This document shows positions 19,770 to 28,943 of a stretch of 64,000 bases of DNA, piece after piece (the stretch's first letter is position 1; each line of letters begins with the position of its first letter). The stretch is from Pseudomonas allokribbensis. GTDB lineage: Bacteria > Pseudomonadota > Gammaproteobacteria > Pseudomonadales > Pseudomonadaceae. The notes under the pieces were generated by a model. That model made no database searches. It had not been told where the DNA came from and was given only the letters and a program-made list of their open reading frames with translations. Made by a program: the position numbers and the translations under genes. The stretch covers positions 682,001 to 746,000 of the forward strand of contig NZ_CP062252.1 of NCBI RefSeq assembly GCF_014863605.1, given 5' to 3'.

Positions 19770-20780
19770 TCAGCGGCGGCGCATCAGGCCGATGAAAAAC
19801 AGCCCGCCGAGCGCTGCGGTGGCAACGCCGATCGGCAAGTCTTCCGGTGCGATCAGCGTCCGCGCCGCGACATCGACCCACACCAGAAACACACTGCCGA
19901 GCAACACGCACACCGGCAGCAGACGCCGGTGCTCGGCACCGATCAAGCGCCGCGCAATGTGCGGCACCATCAGCCCGACAAACCCGATTGAGCCGCTGAT
20001 CGACACCAGTACCCCGGTCATCAGTGAAGCAATCACGAACACCCGCAGACGTACCGCCCGCGCGTTCAGGCCAAGGGTGACAGCCGTCTGTTCGCCAGCC
20101 ATCAAAGCGTTCAATGGCCGGGCCATGCCCAGCAGCAGAATCAGCCCGAGCAACACGCTGAGCGCCGGCACCGCCAACAACTCCCAGCGCGCCAGACCGA
20201 GGCCGCCGAGCATCCAGAACATCACCGCCGAACTGGCGCGATGATCGCCCATGAACAGCAGCAGATTGGCGATCGCCATCATCACGAACGACACCGCTAC
20301 ACCGCACAACAGCAACCGGTCACTGTCCAGTCGCCCGTGACGGTTGGCGATGCCCAGTACCAGAAACATGCTCAACAACGCGCCGATAAACGCGGCAATC
20401 GGCAAGGTCAGCAGACCGACGATTTCGCCGACGTGCAGCACCACGATCACTGCGCCGAGGGTCGCGCCGGAGGTAACGCCGAGCAGGTGCGGATCGGCCA
20501 GCGGATTTCGCGTGACTGCTTGCAGCACGGCGCCGATCAACGCCAGCCCGGCGCCGACCAGTGCACCGAGCAACATGCGCGGTACACGGATCAGCCAGAC
20601 GATGTGCTCCTGACCAGCGCTCCAGTCGGGCACGCCGAAACCGAACAACTTGTGCAGCAGAATCCGCCATACCACGTCCACCGGCACCCGCGCCGGGCCG
20701 AAGCCCAGCGACACCACGCACGACACCAGCAGCACCGCGCCGAGGGCGATCAGCAGCCAGGCGTAACGACGATTGATCAT
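19770..20780 (-). CDS. FecCD/BtuC-family ABC transporter permease
   Basis: A 336-residue inner-membrane permease with about ten membrane helices. Family hallmarks are RVPRMLLGALVGAGLALIGA, RNPLADPHLLGVTSGATLGA and GFVGLMVPHIARRLIGAEHR. The start overlaps the stop of the substrate-binding gene by four bases. Gene order (receptor, ATPase, binding protein, permease) matches what I recall as PA2911-PA2914 of P. aeruginosa, reported as zinc-starvation induced. The carried compound is not known; a zinc chelate, cobalamin or siderophore are the options. Confidence 0.92.
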   Translation of the reverse strand: MINRRYAWLLIALGAVLLVSCVVSLGFGPARVPVDVVWRILLHKLFGFGVPDWSAGQEHIVWLIRVPRMLLGALVGAGLALIGAVLQAVTRNPLADPHLLGVTSGATLGAVIVVLHVGEIVGLLTLPIAAFIGALLSMFLVLGIANRHGRLDSDRLLLCGVAVSFVMMAIANLLLFMGDHRASSAVMFWMLGGLGLARWELLAVPALSVLLGLILLLGMARPLNALMAGEQTAVTLGLNARAVRLRVFVIASLMTGVLVSISGSIGFVGLMVPHIARRLIGAEHRRLLPVCVLLGSVFLVWVDVAARTLIAPEDLPIGVATAALGGLFFIGLMRRR

Positions 20781-21724
20781 TCGCCGTGGAACCCTTTGGC
20801 CAGAGTTTCAACCGCCAGCACGTTGTCGATCCCCGGCGTGGCCTGCACGTAAGGGATGACGATGAAACGCTGGTTCTTGATCGCGTCCACCGATTGCAGC
20901 GCCTTGTTCTTCAGCAGAAATTCAATCTTCTGCTCGGCGGTGATTTCGCTGTAGTCGACGATCACGATCACCTGCGGATTGCGCTCGACCACGGTCTCCC
21001 AGTTGACCCGGGTCCAGCTCGCATCGACGTCATCGAGAATGTTGCGCCCACCAGAAGCGTCGATCAGCGCTTGCGGCATGCCGAGGCGACCGGAGGTCAT
21101 GGCGCGGTCTTCGCCGCTGTCGTACAGGAACACCCGTGGCTTCTCGGCGGGCAGGTCTTTGCGAACTGCGGCGACCTGACTTTGCATGTCGGCGATCAGC
21201 GCGTTGGCGCGATCCTGCACGTCGAAGATTTTGCCGAGGTTGCGCAGGTCGTTGTAGGTGTCTTCCAGCGTGGCGGCCGGGCGCTTCATCACGAAGGCGC
21301 AGGATTCGGTCAGCTCATAGACGTTGATGCCCAGCGGTTGCAGGGTCTGCGGGGTGAGATCGCCACCGACGCGCATGCCGTAATCCCAGCCGGCGAAGAA
21401 GAAATCGACGTTGGCGTTGAGCAGGGTTTCCACCGACGGGTACTTGGCTGCCAGTTCCGGCAGGCCGTCGAGCAGCGACTGCATTTCCGGTGTCACCGAC
21501 TTCCAGCCACTGACGCCGCTGTAGCCGGCCATTTTCGACTTGAGACCGAGGGCGAGCATCATCTGGGTCATGTTGATGTCGTGGCTGATCGCGTGTTTCG
21601 GCGCTTCCTTGAAGGTCACTTCGCGGTTGCAGCTCTGGATTGTCAGCGGGTACTTCGTGGCCTCGGCGAAGGCTTGGGTCGTGCCCAGCAACAGAGCGAG
21701 GCAAAGCAGGGAGCGCACAGTCAT
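20777..21724 (-). CDS. Periplasmic substrate-binding protein of the FecCD-type ABC transporter
   Basis: A 315-residue class III (FecB/BtuF-like) binding protein with signal peptide [20 protein letters not shown]. The two lobes are joined by a long helix, and ASGGRNILDDVDASWTRVNW is typical of the second lobe. HDINMTQMMLALGL and FFFAGWDYGMRVGGD line the cleft. The four-base overlaps with both neighbours show a tight operon with the ATPase and permease. Confidence 0.9.
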   Translation of the reverse strand: MTVRSLLCLALLLGTTQAFAEATKYPLTIQSCNREVTFKEAPKHAISHDINMTQMMLALGLKSKMAGYSGVSGWKSVTPEMQSLLDGLPELAAKYPSVETLLNANVDFFFAGWDYGMRVGGDLTPQTLQPLGINVYELTESCAFVMKRPAATLEDTYNDLRNLGKIFDVQDRANALIADMQSQVAAVRKDLPAEKPRVFLYDSGEDRAMTSGRLGMPQALIDASGGRNILDDVDASWTRVNWETVVERNPQVIVIVDYSEITAEQKIEFLLKNKALQSVDAIKNQRFIVIPYVQATPGIDNVLAVETLAKGFHGE

Positions 21725-22509
21725 GGTCGGGTTATCCAGGTGATTCGCGGGTAGCCGTGGAGGGGGTGGGAATCGATCAGTGCTTCGACGCCGAACACGT
21801 CGCGCAGCAATTCAACCGTGAGGACTTCTTGCGGGGTGCCGCTGGCGACGATGCGACCGTGGTTGATCACATACAAACGGTCGCAGAACGCGGCGGCGAG
21901 GTTCAGGTCGTGGATGCTCGCCAACGTGCCGATCTGCAGGCGCTTGACCAGTTGCAGCAGCTCCAGCTGATAACGCGGGTCGAGGTGGTTGGTCGGCTCG
22001 TCGAGGATCAGCAGTTGCGGTTGCTGGGTCAGGGCGCGGGCGAGGATTACGCGTTGTTTTTCACCGCCCGAAAGGGTGGCGAACGCGTGGTCTTCGAAGC
22101 CATCGAGCCCCACGGATTCGAGGGCCTGAGTGGCGAGGTGACGGTCTTCCAGCGTGTCGCCATCGAACAGACCCTTGTGCGGTGTGCGGCCCATGGCGAC
22201 CACTTCTTCGACGGTCAGGCCGAAGGCGTCGGGGAATTCCTGCAAGACCACGGCGATGCGTTGCGCGCACCAGCGTGAGGATTGTTTCCAGACATTGTGG
22301 TGATCGAGTTTGACCTCGCCGTGTTCCGGCTGACTGAAGCGATAGGCACAGCGCAACAGGCTGGTCTTGCCGCTGCCATTGGGCCCGATCAGCCCGACAA
22401 ACTCACCGGCGGCCACTTGCAACGAGGCGTCACGCAGCTGGAACTGGTGATGGCAGTGGTCGTGGCCCAAGGGGGACCATCTCAGGTCGGTGAGGGTCAG
22501 TGAGGTCAT
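21721..22509 (-). CDS. ATP-binding subunit of the FecCD-type ABC transporter
   Basis: A 262-residue FecE/BtuD-type ATPase. Walker A is [12 protein letters not shown], the signature [15 protein letters not shown], and Walker [17 protein letters not shown]. It follows the TonB-dependent receptor by 12 bases and overlaps the next gene by four. It energises import through the permease encoded at 19770-20780. Confidence 0.94.
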   Translation of the reverse strand: MTSLTLTDLRWSPLGHDHCHHQFQLRDASLQVAAGEFVGLIGPNGSGKTSLLRCAYRFSQPEHGEVKLDHHNVWKQSSRWCAQRIAVVLQEFPDAFGLTVEEVVAMGRTPHKGLFDGDTLEDRHLATQALESVGLDGFEDHAFATLSGGEKQRVILARALTQQPQLLILDEPTNHLDPRYQLELLQLVKRLQIGTLASIHDLNLAAAFCDRLYVINHGRIVASGTPQEVLTVELLRDVFGVEALIDSHPLHGYPRITWITRP

Positions 22510-22521
22510 TTCGTTCCTGTT

Positions 22522-24648
22522 CTAGAAGGTGTAGTCAGCTGTGACAAAGAACGAACGAGGCTCACCCAGAATCCACTGCTGGCCCTCATTGTATTGGCTT
22601 TGCGCATAGGTCCGGTCAAACAGATTGTTCACCTGCAGACCCAGCGTGGTGTTGCGCAGGGCTTTCCACGACAGCGTCGCATCGACCACGGTGTAGCTCG
22701 GCAGCTCGTTACGGTTGGCCATGTCGGCGTAGCGCGCATCGACATAACGCACGCCGGCGCCGGCTTTCAGGTCATCGGTCAGCGCCTTGCTCAGCCAAAG
22801 ATTGGCGGTGCGCCGTGGCACGTCCACTGGGCGATTACCATTGCGCGATACCGGCACGCCGCTGACCACTTCTTCGAAATCGTCGTACTTGGCTTTGACG
22901 ATGGCGGCGTTGGCTTGCAGTTGCCAGGCGTGTGGCAGTTGCAGATCGAGGCTGGCTTCCAGACCGTTCGACGATTGCTGGCCGACCTGTTGCTTGAGTG
23001 TCGGGTTGCCGGGATCGTCGGTCAGCAGCTTCTTCTTCACGATGCGATACGCCGCCAGCGTGAATTCGCCACGTTGATCCCAGAACAGCTGCTTCATGCC
23101 GATCTCGGTTTGCCGCGCGGTGGACAAGTCGTATTGCTGCTGGCTCGGGCTCAGAGAAATCAAACCGCCGATGCCATCGGTGCTGGTAGCGACCTGACCG
23201 TAGAACGAGGTGTCCTGTGTCAACGCGAACACCAGCCCGGCCTTCCAGTTGTTGCCGGTCAGGGTCTTGTCGCTCTGGCTGCCGTCGACCAGGTTGTTGC
23301 GATCCACCTGCACGTAATCGCGGCGCACACCGGTCACCAGCGACCAGCGCTCGCTCAGTTGCGTGCGGTTTTCGGCGAACACCGACATCTGTCTGGTGGT
23401 GCTGTCGAACTGATCGCGATACGGGTCGGCGCTCTCGAAGTAACCGGTTTGCGGGTGGTACAGATCCAGCGGTTGGCCGTTCGGCAACACGTCGTTGAAC
23501 GGCGAGTTGCTGTTGAGCTGGAAGCGGATGCGGTTGTAATCGACGCCGGTCACGGTCTGGCTGTCGAGGCCGAACAGCGAATGCTTGAAGGTGAAAGTCT
23601 GGCGGTCGCCGACCTGTTCCTGTTTGTGGCCGATGCCGAAGTAACCGCTGCGGCTGAGTTGTTGGCTGCCAGCGTCGAAGTTGTAGTTCTCGGCGTTCTG
23701 CCAGCGGCGCTGAGCCTTGAGGTAATACAGCTCGTTGCTGGCGCTGACCGCGTCGTTGATCTGCCAATCGGTGGTCAGGCGTGTCCATTGATCGTTGTAG
23801 TGCTGCTTGTCGTTGCGCACGTTGTAGTTCTTGTTGCGCAGGCTGTCCTTCAACTGGCCGTTGATCAGCGGTGTGCCGAAGTAGTTCTGCGGGCGTTGGT
23901 CGCCGTAATCGTGGGTGAGGGTGAAGGTCAGATCATCGGTGGCCTGCCAGCGCAGGGCGGCGCTGATGAAGTCGCTGGACGAGTCGCCGCGATCGACCCA
24001 GCCGTTGCTGCGCAGGCGGTTGAGGTTGAGGCGATAGCTCAGGGTGTCGGTCAGCGAACCGCCGCTGTCGAACGCCTGTTGCTGGCTATCGAACGAGCCG
24101 TAACCGACGCGCACGTGGTTTTCGATTTCGCCTTCGAACGGTTTCTTCGGGATCACGTTGACCACCGCACCGGTCGCGCCTTCGCCGTACAGCACCGAGG
24201 CCGGACCGCGCAGGACGTCGACGCGCTCCACCGACCAGGTGTCGACCGGGAACGTCACGGTGCCCATGCCGGTGTACATCCGGTTGCCGTCATACAACTG
24301 CATCACCGAGCTCTGCCCGGTAAAACCCCGGGCCTGCAACGAAGTACCGCCATCACCCGGTGTGCCGGTTCGGCTGATGCCGGTGCTGCGCGACACCGCG
24401 TCCTGCACGCTGTGGTCGCCACGAGTGCGGACTTGCTCGCCGCTCAGGCTTTCGACGCTGGCCGGGGTCTCCATCGCGCTGAGGTTCAGGCGTGAGCCGG
24501 CGCTGGTCGGCGTGGTCAGGCTGACGGTCTGGTCGTCATTGGCCAGAGCCGTGATGGTGCCGGTGGGCAGCGTCAGCGGCGCGCTGTCGGCGTGGGCGCT
24601 GTTGTTCAGGGCGAACAGGCAGAGGCTGGACAAGAGGTACTTGTTCAT
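22522..24648 (-). CDS. TonB-dependent outer-membrane receptor, probably Zur-controlled
   Basis: A 708-residue receptor with signal peptide MNKYLLSSLCLFALNNSAHA, a plug domain (SGEQVRTRGDHSVQDAVSRS, VERVDVLRGPASVLYGEGA) and a beta-barrel ending in the usual aromatic FFVTADYTF. It belongs to the siderophore-receptor-like group. It is first in an operon with a complete FecCD-type ABC transporter. The Zur-like palindrome 77 bases before the start suggests zinc or zincophore uptake, but that is inference; ferric siderophores or cobalamin remain possible. Confidence 0.92.
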   Translation of the reverse strand: MNKYLLSSLCLFALNNSAHADSAPLTLPTGTITALANDDQTVSLTTPTSAGSRLNLSAMETPASVESLSGEQVRTRGDHSVQDAVSRSTGISRTGTPGDGGTSLQARGFTGQSSVMQLYDGNRMYTGMGTVTFPVDTWSVERVDVLRGPASVLYGEGATGAVVNVIPKKPFEGEIENHVRVGYGSFDSQQQAFDSGGSLTDTLSYRLNLNRLRSNGWVDRGDSSSDFISAALRWQATDDLTFTLTHDYGDQRPQNYFGTPLINGQLKDSLRNKNYNVRNDKQHYNDQWTRLTTDWQINDAVSASNELYYLKAQRRWQNAENYNFDAGSQQLSRSGYFGIGHKQEQVGDRQTFTFKHSLFGLDSQTVTGVDYNRIRFQLNSNSPFNDVLPNGQPLDLYHPQTGYFESADPYRDQFDSTTRQMSVFAENRTQLSERWSLVTGVRRDYVQVDRNNLVDGSQSDKTLTGNNWKAGLVFALTQDTSFYGQVATSTDGIGGLISLSPSQQQYDLSTARQTEIGMKQLFWDQRGEFTLAAYRIVKKKLLTDDPGNPTLKQQVGQQSSNGLEASLDLQLPHAWQLQANAAIVKAKYDDFEEVVSGVPVSRNGNRPVDVPRRTANLWLSKALTDDLKAGAGVRYVDARYADMANRNELPSYTVVDATLSWKALRNTTLGLQVNNLFDRTYAQSQYNEGQQWILGEPRSFFVTADYTF

Positions 24649-24724
24649 CGGGGTGGTGAATCACTTCTTCAAAATAAAAGCCCGCAGGCTCATGGCAATG
24701 CATGGCTGCGGGCAGAGCAGCAAG

Positions 24725-24747
24725 TTAGCGTTATACAGTAACACTAA
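24725..24747 (-). promoter_or_regulatory. Zur-box-like operator before the TonB receptor operon
   Basis: TTAGCGTTA (24725-24733), spacer TACAG, and TAACACTAA (24739-24747) form an inverted repeat with one mismatch. The core on the minus strand, TGTTACTGTATAACG, agrees with the Zur consensus TGTTATA-N-TATAACA at 11 of 14 informative positions. It does not resemble a Fur box. Confidence 0.5.
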
Positions 24748-24773
24748 AAATTGCCGGAGTTTAAGCCCCGGCA
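24746..24773 (-). terminator. Rho-independent terminator after the PepSY gene
   Basis: On the minus strand TGCCGGGG and CTCCGGCA pair (7 of 8) around a CTTAAA loop and are followed by ATTTTTAG. It lies 37 bases after the PepSY stop and just upstream of the Zur-like box, so it separates the two transcription units. Confidence 0.7.
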
Positions 24774-24810
24774 GTTTAAAGATCTGTCTAGGTCGCGCAT
24801 CTCGCCTGTT

Positions 24811-26193
24811 TCATGATGAAGTTGAGGCAGATTCAGTTTGCCGGCCCAGACGCGACAACAGCAGCCGATCCAGCAACCACACCACCACCAGCGAAGCGCC
24901 CACCAGCGGAAATACCACCGCCAGAACCAGCATGATCGCCACGCCGGTTTTCCATTTCGGCAGATCGTGGCGCAGCGGCGGTACGCCGAATTTTCCTTGC
25001 GGGCGACGCTTCCACCAGATCACCACGCCGCTGACGGCGCTGAGCAGAATCATCAAGCAGATCAGCAGCACGATGATCTGGTTGAAGGTGCCGAACATCT
25101 TGCCTTCGTGGAGCATCACGCCGATTTCCGTGGCCCGGGCGACGGCGCCGTATTGCTCGAAACGCACGTCGGCCAACACTTTGCCGGTGTACTGATCGAT
25201 GTGCAGGGTCGCATCGTTGCGTGGGTCGTCGGCGAACACCGCAATGGTGAACACGCCGGTGGCGGTGGTCGGCAGGGTGATGCTGTAGCCCGGCTCGACC
25301 TTGCGCTCGATGGCGATGTTCTGCACGTCCTGCAGGCTGATGATCGGCGCGGCGGGGCCGTGTTGCATGCCGCCGTGGGCCATGTGTTCGGCGTGGTCGC
25401 CGGACATCGGCATCGGGGTGTTTTCCATGGCCCAGGGTACGGTCTGGCGCGCGGCGTTGTTGAGGCTGCCGGCTTCGACGTCGGAGGTCGGCACGTTGTC
25501 CCACATCGCCGCCGGGAACACGTTCCACACCTGGGCGTACTGCTTGCCCCAGAAGCCGGTCCAGGTCATGCCGCTGAGCAGCATCACCAGTAACAAAGCG
25601 GCGCCCCAGAAACCGGTAACGGCGTGCAGATCACGCCACAGAACGCGACCGCGACTGTTCAGGCGTGGCCACAGTATTCCGGCCGCCTGGCCGCGCGGCC
25701 ACCACAGGAAAACCCCGGACACCACCAGCACCACGCCCCAGCCGGCGGCGAGTTCGATCAGCCGGTCACCGACGGTGCCGATCATCAGTTCGCCATGGAT
25801 CGCCCGGGCGAGTGCTTGCAGGTTCTGCTTGGCGTCCTGCTCGCCGAGGATGTCGCCGTGGTACGGATCGACGAACACGTTCAGCTCATGGCCGGCATTT
25901 TTCACCACGAATTGAGCACTGCGCCCGGCATTCGCTGGCGGCAGGTACTGGGTGACCTGGCCTTGTGGATAAGCGCTTTTGACCTTTTGCAGCAAGTCAT
26001 CGGCCGGCACGGTGTGATGCCCGGCCGGGACGTTCAGCAGGCTGCTGTACATCAGCGAATCGAGTTGCGGTTTGAACAGGTAAATGATGCCGGTCAGGGC
26101 CAGCATCGCCATGAATGGCGCGACGAACAATCCGGCATAGAAATGCCAACGCCAGGCCAGGTTGTAGAAATTCGGTTTGGGCTGTTTCATCAC
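24811..26193 (-). CDS. PepSY-domain transmembrane protein (PiuB/YbhL-type reductase-like)
   Basis: A 460-residue inner-membrane protein of the PepSY_TM family. It has an N-terminal helix (FYAGLFVAPFMAMLALTGIIYLF), large periplasmic PepSY regions, middle helices (WGVVLVVSGVFLWWPRG, GFWGAALLLVMLLSGMTWTG) and C-terminal helices (LICLMILLSAVSGVVIWW and a last one). A Met/His-rich stretch (MPMSGDHAEHMAHGGMQHG) suggests copper contact. Members often sit beside TonB receptors and are thought to reduce or process the imported metal. It lies 77 bases downstream of oprC on the same strand, so a copper-linked role is likely but inferred. Confidence 0.88.
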   Translation of the reverse strand: MMKQPKPNFYNLAWRWHFYAGLFVAPFMAMLALTGIIYLFKPQLDSLMYSSLLNVPAGHHTVPADDLLQKVKSAYPQGQVTQYLPPANAGRSAQFVVKNAGHELNVFVDPYHGDILGEQDAKQNLQALARAIHGELMIGTVGDRLIELAAGWGVVLVVSGVFLWWPRGQAAGILWPRLNSRGRVLWRDLHAVTGFWGAALLLVMLLSGMTWTGFWGKQYAQVWNVFPAAMWDNVPTSDVEAGSLNNAARQTVPWAMENTPMPMSGDHAEHMAHGGMQHGPAAPIISLQDVQNIAIERKVEPGYSITLPTTATGVFTIAVFADDPRNDATLHIDQYTGKVLADVRFEQYGAVARATEIGVMLHEGKMFGTFNQIIVLLICLMILLSAVSGVVIWWKRRPQGKFGVPPLRHDLPKWKTGVAIMLVLAVVFPLVGASLVVVWLLDRLLLSRLGRQTESASTSS

Positions 26194-26233
26194 GAGTGCT
26201 CCGCTTGGCTTGGATCTTCTAGTTGTCTGTTGT

Positions 26234-26270
26234 CACTCGCTCCCTCAAGGAGAGCGAGTGCCCTTGAGGG
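26234..26270 (-). promoter_or_regulatory. Interleaved hairpins between oprC and the PepSY gene
   Basis: On the transcript, segment 1 CCCUCAAGG (26270-26262) pairs perfectly with segment 3 CCUUGAGGG (26250-26242). Segment 2 CACUCGCUC (26260-26252) pairs perfectly with segment 4 GAGCGAGUG (26242-26234). The order 1-2-3-4 means the stems are mutually exclusive or form a pseudoknot. It starts right after the oprC stop codon. Confidence 0.5.
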
Positions 26271-28391
26271 TTAGAAACTCATGTCCACCTTGGTCCAGAG
26301 CGTGCGCCCCGGTTCATTGATGGCTTGCGGGTCGTTGGCCGGGTAGCCGAACCCGGCGTTGCCCGCCAGGTTGAGGTGTTCGGCGTAAGCCTTGCCGAAC
26401 AGGTTGTCGACGCCGGTACTGACCTTCCAGTGTTTGTTGATCCGGTAGGCACCGTTGAGCGAGAACACGCCGAAGCCCGAACTCTTGTCGTAATCCTTGC
26501 CGACCACGTTGCCCTTGTTCTGGTCGATACGGTTTTGCGCGGCAACCACTCTCCACAGTGCGCCGGCGCTCCAGTTGTCTTCGCTGTAGGTCAGGCCGAA
26601 ACGTGCATCCAGCGGTGGCATTTGCGGCAGTGCCTTGCCGTCGCTGCTGTTCTTGCCCCAGGCGTAGGCCAGGGTCGCATCGGCTTTCCAGTTGTCGGTG
26701 AGTTTGTAAGCGGCACCGAGTTCACCGCCCATGATCCGCGCGTCGATGTTCTCGGCGCGGGAGGTGCTCATGCCCATCATCGTCGGGGTGTAGTCGAACA
26801 GGATGTAGTCGCGCACCACGCCGATGTAGCCCGAGGCCCAGGCTTCGAGGTCGGCGTCCTTGTAGTTCACGCCGAAGTCGAGCTGAGTGGTTTTTTCCGG
26901 TTTGATCGAATCGAACGCATTGACCGAGCCGGCCGGGCCGGACTTGGGCGAAAACAGCTCCCAGTAATCCGGGAACCGCTGGGCGTGGCCGAGACCGGCG
27001 TAGAGCGTGGTCGGGCTGTCGGCCAGGTCATGCTCGTAACGGATGAAACCGCTCGGCAGGGTGTCGGCGCGGGTATCGCCTGCGGTCGGGTTCGGGCGGG
27101 ACATCATTCCCGATCCGGTGCTCTGCCGATAATCCTTGGCCGAGGCACGGTCGACCCGGGCGCCAGTGATCAGGCGGTCACGGTCGGCGGCGTACCAGGT
27201 CATTTCGCTGAACACCCCGTAGTTATGGAAGTCGGCGTCCTTGTTGCGCGGCAGATCCTTGTAGGCGTCGATGCCCATGGCCGCGCGCTGACGGTGTTCG
27301 TTGGTCTGCGCATCGAGGCCGGTGATCAGCTGGATATCGGCCCAGCGCCAGGTCGCCTTGATCCGCGCGCCGAGGGTGCGGCGGTCGACGTTGGACGCCA
27401 TGGGACCTGCCATCATCCCGGTGCCGGATGGCGTGCGCAGGGTGTAGTTGTCCATCACGTGGTCGGCGTAGTTGTAGTAGACCTGCGCTTCGAGCTTCTC
27501 CAGCACGTCGGTGATGTTGGATTTCTCGAAGCGCAGACCGAGGCTTTCACGCAGGAACTGCGAGCCGTCCATGCCGCGTCCGGCGTAGCGCGCTTCGCCG
27601 TCGCCCTTGCCGGCGGTCAGCTCGATCAGGGTGTCGGCGTCAGGCGTCCAGCCCACCGCCACATCGCCGTTCCACTTGTCATAGCGCGAGGCGACGGTGT
27701 CGTTGTTGCCATCGCGGTAGTCATCGGAATGCGCGGTGTTGCCGATCACGCGCACATAGCCCAGCGAGCCGCCGGCCGCCGCGTCGACGACTTTGTCGAA
27801 GCGTCCGTTGGAGCCGGCCAGCACGCTGGCATTCACGCGGGTGCCGAGTTCGCCGAAGCTCTCTGGCTCGCGGTCGAACAGGACTGTGCCGGCCGATGCG
27901 CCCGGTCCGTAGAGCACGGTTTGCGGGCCTTTGATCACGGTGAGTTTGTCGTAGGTCTCGGGCGAGATGTACGAGGTCGGCGCGTCCATCCGGCCGGGAC
28001 AGGCGCCGAGCATCATGCTGCCGTTGGTGAGGATGTTCAGCCGCGAACCGAACATGCCACGCAGCACCGGATCACCGTTGGTGCCGCCGTTGCGCACCAG
28101 CGCGAAGCCGGGAATGGTCTTCAGATAGTCGCCGCCATCGCTGGCCGGCACCGGTTGGCGCGGGTCTTTCGGGTTGGTGACGATGGTCAGCGGCGAACTC
28201 GGGGCGATGGCGGTGATCACCGTCGGGCTAAGTTCTTCTGTGTGGCCGGCGTGTTCATCGGCGTGGACCAGCGGGGACAGCAGAACGCCGCAAAGGACGG
28301 CGGTAGCGTGCCTGAAACGAATGCGCGATTCGTTCAGGGCGAAGGACGCCGGGGCAGAACCCGAGCGTGGGACAGCAGAAAACCTGGACAT
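26271..28391 (-). CDS. oprC: TonB-dependent copper receptor OprC
   Basis: A 706-residue outer-membrane receptor from ATG 28391; in-frame alternatives exist at 28403 and 28451. A signal peptide ends near LLSPLVHADEHAG. The plug has the copper-receptor motifs LNILTNGSMMLGACPGRMD (the Met/Cys copper site known from OprC) and VIKGPQTVLYGPGASAGTVL. The barrel ends LWTKVDMSF. Methionines are frequent in the extracellular loops (SGTGMMAGPM, PTMMGMSTS). It imports copper ions at low supply. The neighbouring PCuAC, DUF2946 and PepSY genes make a copper-handling block. Confidence 0.95.
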   Translation of the reverse strand: MSRFSAVPRSGSAPASFALNESRIRFRHATAVLCGVLLSPLVHADEHAGHTEELSPTVITAIAPSSPLTIVTNPKDPRQPVPASDGGDYLKTIPGFALVRNGGTNGDPVLRGMFGSRLNILTNGSMMLGACPGRMDAPTSYISPETYDKLTVIKGPQTVLYGPGASAGTVLFDREPESFGELGTRVNASVLAGSNGRFDKVVDAAAGGSLGYVRVIGNTAHSDDYRDGNNDTVASRYDKWNGDVAVGWTPDADTLIELTAGKGDGEARYAGRGMDGSQFLRESLGLRFEKSNITDVLEKLEAQVYYNYADHVMDNYTLRTPSGTGMMAGPMASNVDRRTLGARIKATWRWADIQLITGLDAQTNEHRQRAAMGIDAYKDLPRNKDADFHNYGVFSEMTWYAADRDRLITGARVDRASAKDYRQSTGSGMMSRPNPTAGDTRADTLPSGFIRYEHDLADSPTTLYAGLGHAQRFPDYWELFSPKSGPAGSVNAFDSIKPEKTTQLDFGVNYKDADLEAWASGYIGVVRDYILFDYTPTMMGMSTSRAENIDARIMGGELGAAYKLTDNWKADATLAYAWGKNSSDGKALPQMPPLDARFGLTYSEDNWSAGALWRVVAAQNRIDQNKGNVVGKDYDKSSGFGVFSLNGAYRINKHWKVSTGVDNLFGKAYAEHLNLAGNAGFGYPANDPQAINEPGRTLWTKVDMSF

Positions 28392-28475
28392 GACAATTTC
28401 CATCAAACAGTCGTAAACGACACGGCCGGCAGCCTGAAGCTGTCTTCTCAACCGTGTGCAATCAGAGGTGGGTGT

Positions 28476-28922
28476 TTACGCTGCGACGGGCGGGGCGCGG
28501 GTGCGGGCGCCGGGGAAGAAAGTCTGCCGGGCATGGCCCAGACGTGGTGAGGGCGTGGTGAAGGTGTTGACGTGGGCGATGCTGAACGTGGCAAAACTGC
28601 CACCACCGGTCAGTGCCGGGCAGTTGAACAGCAGGCTGCAATAGCCGCATTTTTCCCACAACACGTGGTGCGACGATTGCGGCGGGCAGTGTTCGGCCGA
28701 GGGTTTCGCTTCATGCGCGGAATGATCCATGCCCGCCATGTCCATCGACATGTCCATGCTCATCGGCATCGAAGTCGAGGCGTGCTGATCCATCGGCATC
28801 GACTGAGAAATCAGCGGGCCGATGAAGATCATCAACATGGCGAACAGGGCGATCCAGCTGCCGCGTGTCAGGTGTTCAGTCTGACGGCGTTGCACGGACG
28901 ACCTGGCGCTGCACGGGCGCAT
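28476..28922 (-). CDS. DUF2946-type Met/His-rich membrane-anchored protein
   Basis: A 148-residue protein with one N-terminal hydrophobic segment (GSWIALFAMLMIFIGPLIS). A remarkable Met/His/Asp stretch follows (SMPMSMDMSMDMAGMDHSAH), then CPPQSSHHVLWEKCGYCSLL with three cysteines. The pattern is what periplasmic Cu(I) ligands look like and matches the DUF2946 family. It lies between oprC and the PCuAC gene. A GTG at 28895 (giving MQRRQTEHLTRG) is a plausible alternative start, since the first nine residues are poorly supported. Copper binding is inferred. Confidence 0.8.
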   Translation of the reverse strand: MRPCSARSSVQRRQTEHLTRGSWIALFAMLMIFIGPLISQSMPMDQHASTSMPMSMDMSMDMAGMDHSAHEAKPSAEHCPPQSSHHVLWEKCGYCSLLFNCPALTGGGSFATFSIAHVNTFTTPSPRLGHARQTFFPGARTRAPPVAA

Positions 28923-28943
28923 GGGCGGAGTCTGCCGAAGGGG

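Noticed and set aside
22594..24495. A 633-codon open frame opposite the TonB receptor
   Set aside because: Antisense shadow; the receptor on the other strand has signal peptide, plug and barrel end.
24725..24747. Fur box before the TonB receptor
   Set aside because: No GATAATGAT-type hexamers; the palindrome fits the Zur pattern better.
26325..28550. A 741-codon open frame opposite oprC
   Set aside because: It is the antisense shadow of a strongly supported TonB receptor in GC-rich DNA, and its translation shows no domain logic.
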